From contig QFOU01000001.1 in the NCBI GenBank assembly GCA_003241595.1, forward strand, positions 1-64,000: a stretch of DNA of 64,000 nt. The letters run 5' to 3'. This DNA comes from Pseudomonas fluorescens (GTDB lineage: Bacteria; Pseudomonadota; Alphaproteobacteria; UBA2136; UBA6156). Below are positions 26,473 through 34,722 of the stretch, piece by piece. Below the pieces are notes generated by a model. It saw nothing but the letters and a program-made list of their open reading frames with translations, made no database searches and had not been told where the DNA came from. Position 1 is the stretch's first letter. The number at the start of each line of letters is the position of its first letter. The position numbers and the translations under genes are program-made.

Positions 26473-27453
26473 CTAGCGGTTGGCGCTGCCGGCGCGGCGT
26501 TCAGCGTCGCGGGCCTGCTTCTCAGTGTAGTCGCGCGGGATATCCAGGCGCTGGTTCAGCTTGATGGCGTTGGGGTTGCCGCCGATGGCGCCACGGTTGG
26601 CACTGTAGATGAGCGGCCAGAGTTTCCAGGTGCCGTAGATGGCCGGCTGGTCGGAGATGCTGCCCAAGCTATCGCCGGTTTGCACCTTATACTTGGTGAC
26701 CTGACCTTTGCTGTTGTGTTCGACGTAGCGGGGGTCGTTGGCAGTGGCAGACGCTTCCGACATGAAGGTGACGCCACCGCCGGAGGCTGTGGGGTTGGCT
26801 TCGCCGATGTTCACGCCGCCGGTATCGGCAATTTCGGCGCGAGTGCCGCCGCCGACGGGTGCGCGATAATCATAATCGCCCGGACGGCTGGCCATACCGC
26901 CGCGGCCTTCGCCACGCCAGTCTTGCACGGCTTCTCCGATACGGGTGGCGCGGCCGACACGGCTATCGCCGGTGGCCATGCCCCAGCCTTCGCCGGGATC
27001 GCCGATCAGGGTGTTACCGCCACGGCCTTCCGCCTCGGCTTCGGCCTGCGCATTGGCGGCCGCGCGTTCGGCGATGCTCGGCCAGCCGCCTTGCGCCTGG
27101 GCCGGCGTGCGGGCGGCCTGCTCCTGCGCCGGACGCATCACTTTGCTGGCGCTGGAGGAGAGATAGTCTTGCGCCTCGAGATCGGTGCGGGTGTAGAAAT
27201 TGCTCCACTGGACGTGTTCGTCGTTGGGATAGTACGGCTGCACCACTTTTTTAGGGGGCGCCGAGGTGCGGCCCGGTTGTACCAGCGGTTTCTGGTCTTC
27301 GCGGAAGGTGAACATACGGTCCATCCAGCCCACGGAACCGGCATGAACCGGATTTGTAACCACCATGCTTACGACCATAGATGTCACAACGGGTAGCCCG
27401 AAGGACTGGAAAAGCGGCTTGAGAGCCGAAAAGGCGCGTGGACACTTGATCAT
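26473..27453 (-). CDS. Exported LysM-domain protein
   Basis: The 326-residue protein has an N-terminal signal sequence (hydrophobic about residues 10-35, AHAG-like cleavage near VHAGS). A long low-complexity region rich in Ala, Gly, Gln and Glu follows. The C-terminal LysM-like domain (about 255-310) has TKYKVQTGDSLGSISDQ, then YGTWKLWPLIYSANRGAIG and LNQRLDIP. LysM binds peptidoglycan. This variant, with a Trp-rich helix and Pro near the end, is the form seen in tail- and wall-associated proteins. Its start codon is only 20 bases from that of the divergent peptide-binding protein gene. Confidence 0.8.
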   Translation of the reverse strand: MIKCPRAFSALKPLFQSFGLPVVTSMVVSMVVTNPVHAGSVGWMDRMFTFREDQKPLVQPGRTSAPPKKVVQPYYPNDEHVQWSNFYTRTDLEAQDYLSSSASKVMRPAQEQAARTPAQAQGGWPSIAERAAANAQAEAEAEGRGGNTLIGDPGEGWGMATGDSRVGRATRIGEAVQDWRGEGRGGMASRPGDYDYRAPVGGGTRAEIADTGGVNIGEANPTASGGGVTFMSEASATANDPRYVEHNSKGQVTKYKVQTGDSLGSISDQPAIYGTWKLWPLIYSANRGAIGGNPNAIKLNQRLDIPRDYTEKQARDAERRAGSANR

Positions 27454-27473
27454 CTCGCGCTAATATACGAGGC
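27454..27473. promoter_or_regulatory. Ultra-compact divergent promoter: two start codons 20 bases apart
   Basis: The 20 bases between the two ATG codons centre on TAATATA (27461-27467). Read rightward, TAATAT lies 7 bases before the peptide-binding gene ATG, with TGGACA (27439-27444) 16 bases upstream as -35. Read leftward, TATATT lies 8 bases before the LysM gene ATG. Each -35 must lie inside the opposite coding sequence, and one -10 is shared. Neither mRNA could have a normal leader. Confidence 0.5.
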
Positions 27474-28949
27474 ATGAAGCCCTTATACCAGTTGACCGCC
27501 TGCCTTCTCATCAGCTTTGTGATGCCCTGCGTGGCCGCTGTGGCACAGGTTGGCGCGGCGAAGCCCCCCGCCTTTACCGTTGCCGTCGCCAGCGCCCCGC
27601 GTACGTTAGACCCTGCCACCGCCACGGATGCGGCCGGCGCCCGCCTTTTACAATTGACCCACCCCGCCTTGCTGGGATGGGACACCGCCTACCGCCCTGC
27701 CGGACAGGTGGCCCAGAGTTGCCGCATGCCGAGCCTGACGCAGGCGGTGTGCACCCTGCCCCCTTCCCTCACCTTTACCGATGGCAGCCCGTTGACCGCG
27801 CCGGATGTGGCGGCGTGGTTCGGACAGTTACAAGCGAACAAGCTTAGCCCCTTCGTTCAACTTAAGGATGTAAAGGTAACCGCGCCGACACGGACGACGT
27901 TGCAGTTTGATCTGCCCGCCGCGAACCTTGGCTTTTTGGGCGCGCTGACGGAGGTCCCCGTGGCCAAGCCCCAGCGACCGGAGATCGGTGCGGGGCCGTA
28001 TAAGATCGTCAGTCATGATGCTACCGGCAGCGTGACCTTGGCGACCGACCGTGCCGACATGCCCTCCACTTTAACATTCATCCCCCTGAGCGATGCCACG
28101 ACGCGCCTGCTGAAACTGAAGAAAGGTGAAGTGGACGCGGTTTTGAACGACCTGCCGCCCCAGTTGGTGAACTGGGCCAAGGCAGAGGGCTTTCCCGTTG
28201 TGGCTGTACCCGGCAGCAGTTACAGCTACATCGGACTCAACTTACAGAACACGAACTTAAAGCATCCGGCCGTGCGTGAGGCTTTGACGCTGGCGATTAA
28301 CCGGGCGGCGTTGCGCACGCACTTATTGGGCGGTATGGCGACACCAGCTAGTACGCTGTTGCCGCCGGGGCATCCGGCCGCGTGGCCGGCGCCGGAGGAG
28401 GCGTATGATCCGTTCAGTGCCGAAAGCCTGCTGGATGAAGCCAACCTTCTGCCCGATGGCACGGGCGTGCGTTTCCGGATGACCTTGCTGACCAGCACCG
28501 ACCCGTTCAGCCAGCGCGTGAGTCAGGCGATTCAGGCGCAGTTGCAGGAGATCGGTGTGGCGGTCGACCTACGCCCCACCGAGTGGGCCAGCTTTTATGA
28601 CAGTGTGAAGAAAGGTGCATTTGATGCCGTGATGTTGGCATGGACCGGTGAGCAGCAGCCGAGTTTTTACCAGCATGCTTTCCATAGTGCGCAAGTGCCG
28701 CCGGCGGGTTTGAACCGCGGGCGATTGAATGACCCACAGGTGGATGCGGCGACGGACGCCATTATGGCGGCCAAGACCGAGGCCGAGCAGGTGGCCGCGA
28801 CCGTACAGGTGCAGAAATTGCTGGCGGACGTGCGGCCTTATATTCCGTTGTACCGGCGGCATCAGGTGTTGGTGACCCGGCCGGAGGTGACGGGGTGCGG
28901 GTTGACGACCAGCGGCAATTATCTGGGGCTGGTGAGCTGCCGGAAATAA
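27474..28949 (+). CDS. ABC transporter oligopeptide/solute-binding protein (SBP family 5)
   Basis: The 491-residue periplasmic protein has a signal peptide (about residues 1-24) and the family 5 extracellular solute-binding fold (DppA/OppA type). Visible motifs are PRTLDPATATDAAG near the N-terminus, FTDGSPLTAPDVAAWF (about 103), SYIGLNLQNTNLKHPAVREA (about 250, the YxxxN-NP-loop equivalent) and an AWTGEQQPSFY segment near residue 387. No permease or ATPase genes adjoin it, so it works with transporters elsewhere. The ATG at 27474 follows a -10-like TAATAT by 7 bases, which suggests a leaderless mRNA. Confidence 0.9.
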   Translation: MKPLYQLTACLLISFVMPCVAAVAQVGAAKPPAFTVAVASAPRTLDPATATDAAGARLLQLTHPALLGWDTAYRPAGQVAQSCRMPSLTQAVCTLPPSLTFTDGSPLTAPDVAAWFGQLQANKLSPFVQLKDVKVTAPTRTTLQFDLPAANLGFLGALTEVPVAKPQRPEIGAGPYKIVSHDATGSVTLATDRADMPSTLTFIPLSDATTRLLKLKKGEVDAVLNDLPPQLVNWAKAEGFPVVAVPGSSYSYIGLNLQNTNLKHPAVREALTLAINRAALRTHLLGGMATPASTLLPPGHPAAWPAPEEAYDPFSAESLLDEANLLPDGTGVRFRMTLLTSTDPFSQRVSQAIQAQLQEIGVAVDLRPTEWASFYDSVKKGAFDAVMLAWTGEQQPSFYQHAFHSAQVPPAGLNRGRLNDPQVDAATDAIMAAKTEAEQVAATVQVQKLLADVRPYIPLYRRHQVLVTRPEVTGCGLTTSGNYLGLVSCRK

Positions 28950-28950
28950 G

Positions 28951-28974
28951 AAAAGGAGCCTTACGGCTCCTTTT
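28951..28974 (+). terminator. Bidirectional terminator between peptide-binding gene and infC
   Basis: AAAAGGAGCC / GGCTCCTTTT perfect 10-base stem with a TTAC loop and T tract, between convergent genes. Confidence 0.9.
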
Positions 28975-28986
28975 TGTTTGCCGGAA

Positions 28987-29574
28987 TTACTCGGCGGTGG
29001 GCTTGGCGTCTTCGGCAGGTTTCTTCGCGCCCTTTTTATCGGGGGACAGCACCAGCGTCATGAAGCGGCCTTCCAGACCACTGCGGAAATCGACCTTGGC
29101 GACGTCGGCGGTGTCGGCGACCAGGCGGTCGAGCATGGCGGTACCGATTTCCTGGTGGGTGGTTTCGCGGCCACGGAAGCGCAGGTTGATCTTGGCCTTG
29201 TTACCGTCGGCCAGGAATTCCTTAATCTTGCGGAGTTTGATGTTGTAGTCGTGGTCTTCGGTACCCGGGCGGAACACCATTTCCTTCACTTCGACGACCG
29301 TCTGGTTGCGCTTGGCTTCGGCCTTGCGCTTGGACTCCTGGAAGCGGAACTTGCCGTAATCGATGATCTTGCACACGGGCGGCACGGCGGTGGGGGAGAT
29401 CTCGACCAAGTCGAGGCCCAGTTGCTGCGCCTTGAACACCGCGTCGCGGCTGCTCATAACTCCAAAATTCTCACCTTCAGGGCCGATCACACGTACGGAA
29501 GGTACGCGGATATCGCCGTTGATGCGGTGTTCGTTCTGCCGGTTGCGGTCCGGCGTGCCTTTGAATCGTCCGAT
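28987..29574 (-). CDS. infC: Translation initiation factor IF-3 with non-standard AUC start
   Basis: IF-3 keeps ribosomal subunits apart and checks the start codon. The C-terminal domain (KEMVFRPGTEDHDYNIKLRK, FRGRETTHQEIG) is complete. The only standard start is GTG at 29490 (giving VIGPEG), but it would remove the conserved N-terminal RINGDIRVPSVRVIGPEG stretch. Upstream the frame is open for 28 more codons, to an ATC at 29574; just four codons before that is an in-frame TAA. The ATC has a perfect SD, AAGGA, 9 bases upstream. This gives 195 residues, close to the family norm. Rare AUU/AUC-type starts are a known feature of infC, allowing IF-3 to repress its own translation. Small basic C-terminal tail (KKGAKKPAED). 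Confidence 0.93.
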   Translation of the reverse strand: MGRFKGTPDRNRQNEHRINGDIRVPSVRVIGPEGENFGVMSSRDAVFKAQQLGLDLVEISPTAVPPVCKIIDYGKFRFQESKRKAEAKRNQTVVEVKEMVFRPGTEDHDYNIKLRKIKEFLADGNKAKINLRFRGRETTHQEIGTAMLDRLVADTADVAKVDFRSGLEGRFMTLVLSPDKKGAKKPAEDAKPTAE

Positions 29575-29674
29575 TGTCGGGAATCCTTATTTATTACTCT
29601 GTGACTCACTTCTTATCACACTCTGCCTAAAATACAAGCTGACGGGGGTGGAAGTTCCGGTGCACCGGGACATA

Positions 29675-29704
29675 AAAAAGGGCCGGATGCGGTTGCATCC
29701 GGCC
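29675..29704 (-). terminator. Intrinsic terminator after the 41-residue gene
   Basis: GGCCGGATGC / GCATCCGGCC stem with a GGTT loop. A six-base A run on the + strand gives a U tract on the minus strand. Confidence 0.85.
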
Positions 29705-29723
29705 GGTGATGGTGACGTGGGGC

Positions 29724-29849
29724 CTAGCGGCCGCCGTGGGCCTGTTTGCTGGTTTGTCCCTTTTTATGGGGCGATGCAGCGGGAATTTCCCGGTTGGCGT
29801 ATGCAGGGCCCTTTTTCGGCTTGCCATTGGCTTTCGTCTTCGTTCCCAT
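29724..29849 (-). CDS. Small basic protein of 41 residues, unknown function
   Basis: A short reading frame (MGTKTKANGKPKKG to KQAHGGR) with a strong SD, AGAGGAG, placed 7-8 bases before the ATG. A TATACT -10-like hexamer lies near 29896, and an intrinsic terminator lies 20 bases past the stop. The peptide is rich in Lys and Gly, with a net charge of about +9, and has no hydrophobic segment. This suggests an RNA-, ribosome- or DNA-associated protein. It lies upstream of infC on the same strand but is separated from it by the terminator. A longer in-frame start at 29924 lacks an SD. Family not recognised. Confidence 0.65.
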   Translation of the reverse strand: MGTKTKANGKPKKGPAYANREIPAASPHKKGQTSKQAHGGR

Positions 29850-29986
29850 CAAGTTTCTCCTCTTGAAAGTGTCTAGAACGTTTTCTGAGTATACAAGCGA
29901 AGCGATGAATGCAAGGGAAAACATCGGTTTCAGGGAATTTTTACGAGAGGACGGAATGCGGGCACACGGCTTCAGGTGAATATGAC

Positions 29987-30011
29987 AAACCCCGGCGCAT
30001 GGCCGGGGTTT
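29987..30011 (-). terminator. Intrinsic terminator after the 258-residue gene
   Basis: AAACCCCGGC / GCCGGGGTTT stem with a GCATG loop, 21 bases beyond the stop of the gene at 30033. Confidence 0.8.
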
Positions 30012-30032
30012 GGTGGTGTCGCAATGGAAAGG

Positions 30033-30809
30033 TTAGAGAGGTTCGCCGCGTGTATTGGTGGTGAGGCCGTGTTTTTTGAGGACCGCGGCGATGTCGGCGG
30101 CGAGTTCGCGGGCCTTGCCGAGACCAGCGAAGATGCGGGGCAGCATCACGTGCCACTGATGTTCGCGCGCGACCGCGGTATAGGGCGAGCCGGTGAGAAA
30201 GGCGGGGTCGAAGACCGCGCTCTGCTCGCCTTCGAACCCTTTGAAGCTTTGCGGCGCAAAGCCGAAGACTCCGATATTGTGAGGCTCGGCCTGGCCGAAC
30301 GCCATGACTGCGCAGCGGGCCGCATGACCGTAGCCAACGGAGACCGGCTGGATCTCGGTAAAGCCATGTTGACGTGCGTAGGCGATGTAGCGCACGGCTT
30401 CGGTATGGGTGTTGAGCGGCAGAGTGCCGACGTCTTCCCAGAAATCGAAGTAAGCATTGGCCAGCAATTGCATGGCACGGTCCGACTCCTCCTTGGTGCG
30501 GTGGAAGCCGAACGCCTCGCCGTGGTTGATGACGGTGTCGAGCGCTTTGGTCCACGTGGCGATATGCTCAATGTGGTGCACCTTGTGCTTGGTATATGCC
30601 GCGGCGACCTCATACGGCGACAGCGAGATGTAGAGCTGCGTCTCGAGGTTGGGATCCATGAGCAGCGCCTGATGAAGGGCTTGCAGAATGGAACCGCGTT
30701 TGCCGGTGGTGGTGTTACCGACCATCAGGTTGAAGTGGTCTTCATTGACTTCCCCAGAGTGAGGGCCGTGGGCGTGAACCGTGATAAGAATGCGAGGCGG
30801 TGACTGCAT
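30033..30809 (-). CDS. Conserved-looking cytoplasmic protein of 258 residues, unknown function
   Basis: The protein has no signal peptide or membrane helix. It starts RILITVHAHGPHSGEVNED, which looks like the first strand and loop of an alpha/beta fold with His and Asp/Glu residues. It continues with regular helices and a GYGHAARCAVMAFGQAEP segment about residue 160. SD CAGGAG lies 7 bases before the ATG. It has its own terminator. I do not recognise the family. Codon use matches the flanking housekeeping genes. Confidence 0.65.
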   Translation of the reverse strand: MQSPPRILITVHAHGPHSGEVNEDHFNLMVGNTTTGKRGSILQALHQALLMDPNLETQLYISLSPYEVAAAYTKHKVHHIEHIATWTKALDTVINHGEAFGFHRTKEESDRAMQLLANAYFDFWEDVGTLPLNTHTEAVRYIAYARQHGFTEIQPVSVGYGHAARCAVMAFGQAEPHNIGVFGFAPQSFKGFEGEQSAVFDPAFLTGSPYTAVAREHQWHVMLPRIFAGLGKARELAADIAAVLKKHGLTTNTRGEPL

Positions 30810-30905
30810 GGTCTTCTCCTGAGAGTTGGGGCGCTTGGGGAGCCCTAGGAAACTTGAATGGTCAAGCAGGTTATATAATTGTATTCAATTTAATGCAAGA
30901 GCCTA

Positions 30906-30936
30906 CACAAAGCCCGCCGGAGAGGCGGGCTTTGTG
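30906..30936 (-). terminator. Intrinsic terminator of thrS
   Basis: CACAAAGCCCGCC / GGCGGGCTTTGTG 13-base perfect stem with a GGAGA loop, 8 bases past the thrS stop. Confidence 0.88.
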
Positions 30937-30944
30937 TTTTGCAC

Positions 30945-33026
30945 TTAGGCCGCCTTGGCGACGGCGGGGGTGTCGACGCGACTCTCGCACTCGGATTTCA
31001 GGCGCTCGAGCAGCCAGGCCAGCGGTTTGGCGCCGAGGTCGGTGCCATCGCGCAGGCGGATGGCGACGGTACCGTCGGCGGCCTCTTGCTTACCCACCAC
31101 CAGCATGTAGGGGATCTTCTTCTGTTGCGCGAAGAGGATCTTCTTCTGCATGCGGTCGGACGAGGCATCGACCTCGACGCGCAGGCCGCCGGTGGCGGTG
31201 CGGACGTCGGCATCGGACAGTGCCTTACGCACCTGTTCGGCGTAGTCGTTCTGGTGGTCGGTGATCGGGATGACCATGGCTTGCACCGGTGACAGCCAGG
31301 TAGGGAACTTGCCTTCGTACTGTTCGATGAGGATACCGATGAAGCGCTCGAGGGTACCCAAGATCGCGCGGTGGATCATCACGCAGGGGACGCGGTCGCC
31401 GTTCTCGTTGGTGAAGTTGGCACCCATGCGGATCGGCAGGTTGAAGTCGACCTGCACGGTACCGCACTGCCAGGTCCGGCCGATGGCGTCCTTGAGGTGG
31501 TACTCCAGTTTGGGGCCGTAGAACGCACCGTCGCCCGGGGCGATGGTGAGGGGAATCCCGAGTTTGGCGCAGGCGTCTTCCAAGGCTTTTTCGGCGGCAT
31601 CCCACAGGCTGTCGTCGCCAACGCGGTTCTCTGGACGGGTGGCCAGCTTGACGGAGTAATCGCGGAAGCCGAGCGGCTCGTAAACTTCGTCGATGAGTTT
31701 GCACAGCGCGATGATCTCTTCTTCCATCTGCGCGGGGGTACAGAAGATGTGGGCATCGTCCTGCGTGAGGCTGGTGACGCGCATAAGGCCATGGAGAGCG
31801 CCGTGCGCCTCGTTGCGCATGCACATGCCGAATTCGGCCATGCGCAGCGGCAGGTCGCGGTAGCTTTTGGTGCCCTGATTAAAGACCTGTACGTGGCAGG
31901 GGCAGTTCATCGGCTTGAGGCTGTAGATGCCGAGATCGTCCATCTTCTTGGCCAGTTCGCCGAGGGTTTGGCCCTGGGCCTTCTCGTGACCGGCAGGCTC
32001 GACGATGGGTTGCATCACATCATCGCAGGTGAGGAACAGGTTCTCGCGGTAGTTCTGCCAGTGGCCGCTTTGGGTATAGAGCGACTTGCTGATCAGTTTG
32101 GGCGTGTTGACCTCTTTGTAATCGTAGCGGCGCAGGCTCTGGCGGATGAAATGTTCCAGTTCGAGGAAGATGTTCCAGCCCTTGGGGTGCCAAAACGGCT
32201 GGCCGGGGGCTTCTTCCTGCAGGTGGAACAGCTCCAGCTCGCGGCCGAGTTTGCGGTGGTCGCGTTTTTCGGCTTCTTCACGCATCAGCAGGTAGGCGTC
32301 GAGCTCCTTCTGGGTGGCGAAGGCCACGCAGTAGATGCGGGTGAGTTGCTGGTTCTGGCTGTCGCCCTTCCAATATGCACCCGCGAGGTTGGTGAGTTTG
32401 AAGGCCAGATTGATCTTGGAGAGTTCCGGCACGTGGGGGCCGCGGCAGAGGTCGATGAACTCCTTACCGCCCACGTTGCTACCGATCTGGCGGTAGGCGG
32501 AAACTTTGCCATCGATGGTTTGGCCCTTGGTGACGGCCTCCTGAATGATGATGCTCTTGTAGGAATCGCCGGTGGACTCGAAGTGCATCATCAGCTTTTC
32601 GGGTTCCCACAGCTCGCGCACCACGGCGCGGCCGGAGGCGATGATCTCGCGCATCTTGGCTTCGATGGTGGGGAGGTCTTCGCTGGAAATGTTCGGCGAG
32701 AATTCGATGTCGTAATAGCAGCCGTTGTCGATGGTCGGACCGATGGCGAGCTTGGCGGACGGGTACAGCTCCTTCACGGCCAGCGCCAGCACTTGCGCGG
32801 CGAGCGTGTGGCGGAGGGTATCGAGGCCGAGCGCATCCTTGGCGGTGGCGATCTTGAGAGATACGTCCTTCGAAATGGTGATGGAGAGGTCTTGCGGGTG
32901 GCCGTCGACTTCGACCGCCACGGCGGCCTTGGCGAGGCCCGCACCGATGGAGGCGGCGACTTCGGCGCCGGTCGTGGTGCCGTCAAACTCGCGAACTGAA
33001 GCGTCGGGAAGTGTGATGCGTACCAT
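30945..33026 (-). CDS. thrS: Threonine-tRNA ligase
   Basis: The 693-residue class II synthetase charges tRNA-Thr. Domains in order are TGS (residues 1-60, VRITLPDASVREFDGTT), the N-terminal editing domain, the catalytic core with motif 1 in the HFIRQSLRRYDYKEVNTP region, the zinc-site/active segment MNCPCHVQVF and motif 2, and the C-terminal anticodon-binding domain (SPVQAMVIPITDHQNDYAEQ). Length is slightly above the usual 640. SD AGGAG lies 6-7 bases before the ATG. Its promoter and terminator are visible, so it is monocistronic. Confidence 0.97.
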   Translation of the reverse strand: MVRITLPDASVREFDGTTTGAEVAASIGAGLAKAAVAVEVDGHPQDLSITISKDVSLKIATAKDALGLDTLRHTLAAQVLALAVKELYPSAKLAIGPTIDNGCYYDIEFSPNISSEDLPTIEAKMREIIASGRAVVRELWEPEKLMMHFESTGDSYKSIIIQEAVTKGQTIDGKVSAYRQIGSNVGGKEFIDLCRGPHVPELSKINLAFKLTNLAGAYWKGDSQNQQLTRIYCVAFATQKELDAYLLMREEAEKRDHRKLGRELELFHLQEEAPGQPFWHPKGWNIFLELEHFIRQSLRRYDYKEVNTPKLISKSLYTQSGHWQNYRENLFLTCDDVMQPIVEPAGHEKAQGQTLGELAKKMDDLGIYSLKPMNCPCHVQVFNQGTKSYRDLPLRMAEFGMCMRNEAHGALHGLMRVTSLTQDDAHIFCTPAQMEEEIIALCKLIDEVYEPLGFRDYSVKLATRPENRVGDDSLWDAAEKALEDACAKLGIPLTIAPGDGAFYGPKLEYHLKDAIGRTWQCGTVQVDFNLPIRMGANFTNENGDRVPCVMIHRAILGTLERFIGILIEQYEGKFPTWLSPVQAMVIPITDHQNDYAEQVRKALSDADVRTATGGLRVEVDASSDRMQKKILFAQQKKIPYMLVVGKQEAADGTVAIRLRDGTDLGAKPLAWLLERLKSECESRVDTPAVAKAA

Positions 33027-33063
33027 GGGGATTCTCCTAGTGTGTATTTAAAATTAGCCGCTT

Positions 33064-33092
33064 AACCTAGCGCATACAGAATGGACCGGCAA
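33064..33092 (-). promoter_or_regulatory. Predicted thrS promoter
   Basis: On the minus strand: -35 TTGCCG (33092-33087), 17-base spacer, -10 TAGGTT (33069-33064). This leaves a leader of about 30 bases before the ATG with its AGGAG SD, in contrast to the leaderless genes. Confidence 0.55.
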
Positions 33093-33124
33093 GGGCATGA
33101 TGGGCGATTTGGGCCTGTACGGGC

Positions 33125-33155
33125 CAAAAAAGAGCGGCATCCGGAGATGCCGCTC
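33125..33155 (-). terminator. Intrinsic terminator after the 124-residue gene
   Basis: GAGCGGCATC / GATGCCGCTC stem with a CGGA loop. The A run at 33126-33131 gives a U tract on the minus strand. Confidence 0.85.
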
Positions 33156-33169
33156 CACATGTTGGAGGG

Positions 33170-33544
33170 TTAGTACGTATGAGTAACCGTGCAGGTGAGG
33201 TTACCATCGTGAGCGACCACTGACCGCAGCATGGCCTTCTGCGCACCACGATAGGCGAGGTAGAAGGTCTTGTGGCGCTGGTAACGGGCATCGAACTCGT
33301 TGATCTGCACCACTTGAATATCGGTCGTGCGGAGCATCTCGGCGATCTGCTCATACATGGAGCTTGGGAGTTCAGGAATGTCGGTGAACAGCACGCACTG
33401 ATCTTCGGCCAGCGGGCCTGCAAGCAGCAGGTATGACGCCGCCTTGAGGGTTATCTGCAGCGGTAGTGCGGGCCTGCGGTTACCGGTATCGGCCAGAATG
33501 GCGACCACGGCACGGGCGATGTGCAGATCGGGTATCATGTCCAT
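33170..33544 (-). CDS. Small cytoplasmic protein, unknown function
   Basis: The product of about 124 residues starts at MDMIPDLHIARAV, selected because CAGGAG lies 8 bases before that ATG; the frame is open further upstream to 33613. Predicted alpha/beta composition with motifs LLLAGPLAEDQCVLFTDIPE and QVVQINEFDARYQRHKT. It has no signal peptide or membrane helix, and its own terminator. Not recognised. Confidence 0.6.
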   Translation of the reverse strand: MDMIPDLHIARAVVAILADTGNRRPALPLQITLKAASYLLLAGPLAEDQCVLFTDIPELPSSMYEQIAEMLRTTDIQVVQINEFDARYQRHKTFYLAYRGAQKAMLRSVVAHDGNLTCTVTHTY

Positions 33545-33618
33545 GAGGGACTCCTGTGAAACGGACTCTTTCCGGACACAGAGGTATACACAACATGCCG
33601 GGATGTCAAACAATTCAC

Positions 33619-33647
33619 TTTGATGGACCCCACGCGCCTGCTAGGGT
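33619..33647 (+). promoter_or_regulatory. Predicted promoter of the prolyl aminopeptidase gene, leaderless
   Basis: -35 TTTGAT (33619-33624), 17-base spacer, -10 TAGGGT (33642-33647), then exactly 7 bases to the ATG at 33655. No SD is present. Confidence 0.55.
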
Positions 33648-33654
33648 TGGCGCC

Positions 33655-34623
33655 ATGACCGACGCCCCTACCCCCCTGCTTTACCCTGAGATCGAACCCT
33701 ACGACGTCCGCATGTTGAATGTCGGCGACGGCCATAGCCTGTATGTGGAGCAGAGCGGCAACCCGAATGGCTTGCCCGTGGTTATGCTGCATGGCGGCCC
33801 CGGCAGCGGGTGTAAGCCGAAGCACCGGCAGATGTTCGACCCGCAGGTGTATCGGGTGGTGATTTTTGACCAGCGGGGATGTGGGCGCTCGCAACCGGCC
33901 GGTCGCGTGGTGGCCAATACGACCGACCATCTGGTGGCGGATATTGAGATGATTCGGGAGACTCTCGGGATTGAGAGTTGGGTCGTGTATGGCAACAGCT
34001 GGGGCAGTGCACTGGGGCTGGCGTATGCGGAGGCGCATCCGGAGCGGGTGAAGGGGTTGGTGATCGGGGCCATCTTCACGGCGACACAGCGTGAGCTGGA
34101 CTGGTTCTACGATCCGGCCGGACTGGCGCGGTTCTTCCCCGATGCGTATGCGGCCCTCCGTGATGTACTGGGCAACCCCGCATGGCATGACATGCCACGG
34201 TTGATCCGTGATGCCGTGCTGAACGACGATGCCCACGCGCTGGCCGTAGCCAAGGCCACCGTGCGGCTAGATGCGCTAAGCATGGATCTGGAGCCGGATA
34301 TGCTGGCGCTGGAGGAATATCTGGACAGTGAGGATTTCAGCCTGACGCCCCTCCGCATTTGGGCGCACTACTTTGCGGCGGCGTGTTTTTTATCGCCCCA
34401 GCAATTGTTGAAGAATGTCGGACGGATCGCCCATATCCCGATGCATATCACCCATGCCGGGCTGGATCTGTGTTGTCCGCCGGAGACCGCTTATGCCTTG
34501 CATAAGGCTTTGCCGGACGCCGCATTCACATTTGTGCCGGTGTGCGGGCACCGTGCCAATGACGCCATGGACAAAGCCCGCATGGAGGCCCTGCGCGACA
34601 TGGCCATACGGGTAAGAATGTAA
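33655..34623 (+). CDS. pip: Proline iminopeptidase (alpha/beta hydrolase)
   Basis: The product of 322 residues belongs to peptidase family S33, which removes N-terminal proline. The oxyanion motif LHGGPGSGC, FDQRGCGRS and the nucleophile elbow GNSWGS (Ser115; usually GGSWGS) are present. The Asp (THAGLDLCCP) and His (PVCGHRAN) of the triad follow at the expected places. The start at 33655 (MTDAPTP) is set by the family N-terminus and by a -10 hexamer 7 bases upstream; an earlier in-frame ATG at 33556 lies outside the likely transcript. It overlaps the divergent gene's upstream region only. Confidence 0.93.
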   Translation: MTDAPTPLLYPEIEPYDVRMLNVGDGHSLYVEQSGNPNGLPVVMLHGGPGSGCKPKHRQMFDPQVYRVVIFDQRGCGRSQPAGRVVANTTDHLVADIEMIRETLGIESWVVYGNSWGSALGLAYAEAHPERVKGLVIGAIFTATQRELDWFYDPAGLARFFPDAYAALRDVLGNPAWHDMPRLIRDAVLNDDAHALAVAKATVRLDALSMDLEPDMLALEEYLDSEDFSLTPLRIWAHYFAAACFLSPQQLLKNVGRIAHIPMHITHAGLDLCCPPETAYALHKALPDAAFTFVPVCGHRANDAMDKARMEALRDMAIRVRM

Positions 34624-34640
34624 GTTTTTAAAAATTTTGC

Positions 34641-34670
34641 TTGCAGGGGGGCCGCGTGCATCCCTATACT
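34641..34670 (+). promoter_or_regulatory. Predicted promoter upstream of a 14-codon leader frame
   Basis: -35 TTGCAG (34641-34646), 18-base spacer, -10 TATACT (34665-34670), then 7 bases to the ATG of a 14-codon frame at 34678. It is a strong match to a sigma-70 promoter. Confidence 0.6.
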
Positions 34671-34677
34671 TATCTTT

Positions 34678-34722
34678 ATGAACAAGTTCACCGTCTCCCT
34701 GATTCTGAATGTGCTGGCCTAA
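34678..34722 (+). CDS. Possible 14-residue leader peptide
   Basis: A complete tiny frame, MNKFTVSLILNVLA then TAA, starts 7 bases after a strong -10, the same geometry as the leaderless genes of this window. It is hydrophobic apart from the N-terminal Lys. Its end overlaps a palindrome GGCCTAAGGCC. It lies 135 bases upstream of the 65-residue gene, probably on the same transcript, so it could be a regulatory leader peptide or just a chance frame. Confidence 0.35.
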   Translation: MNKFTVSLILNVLA

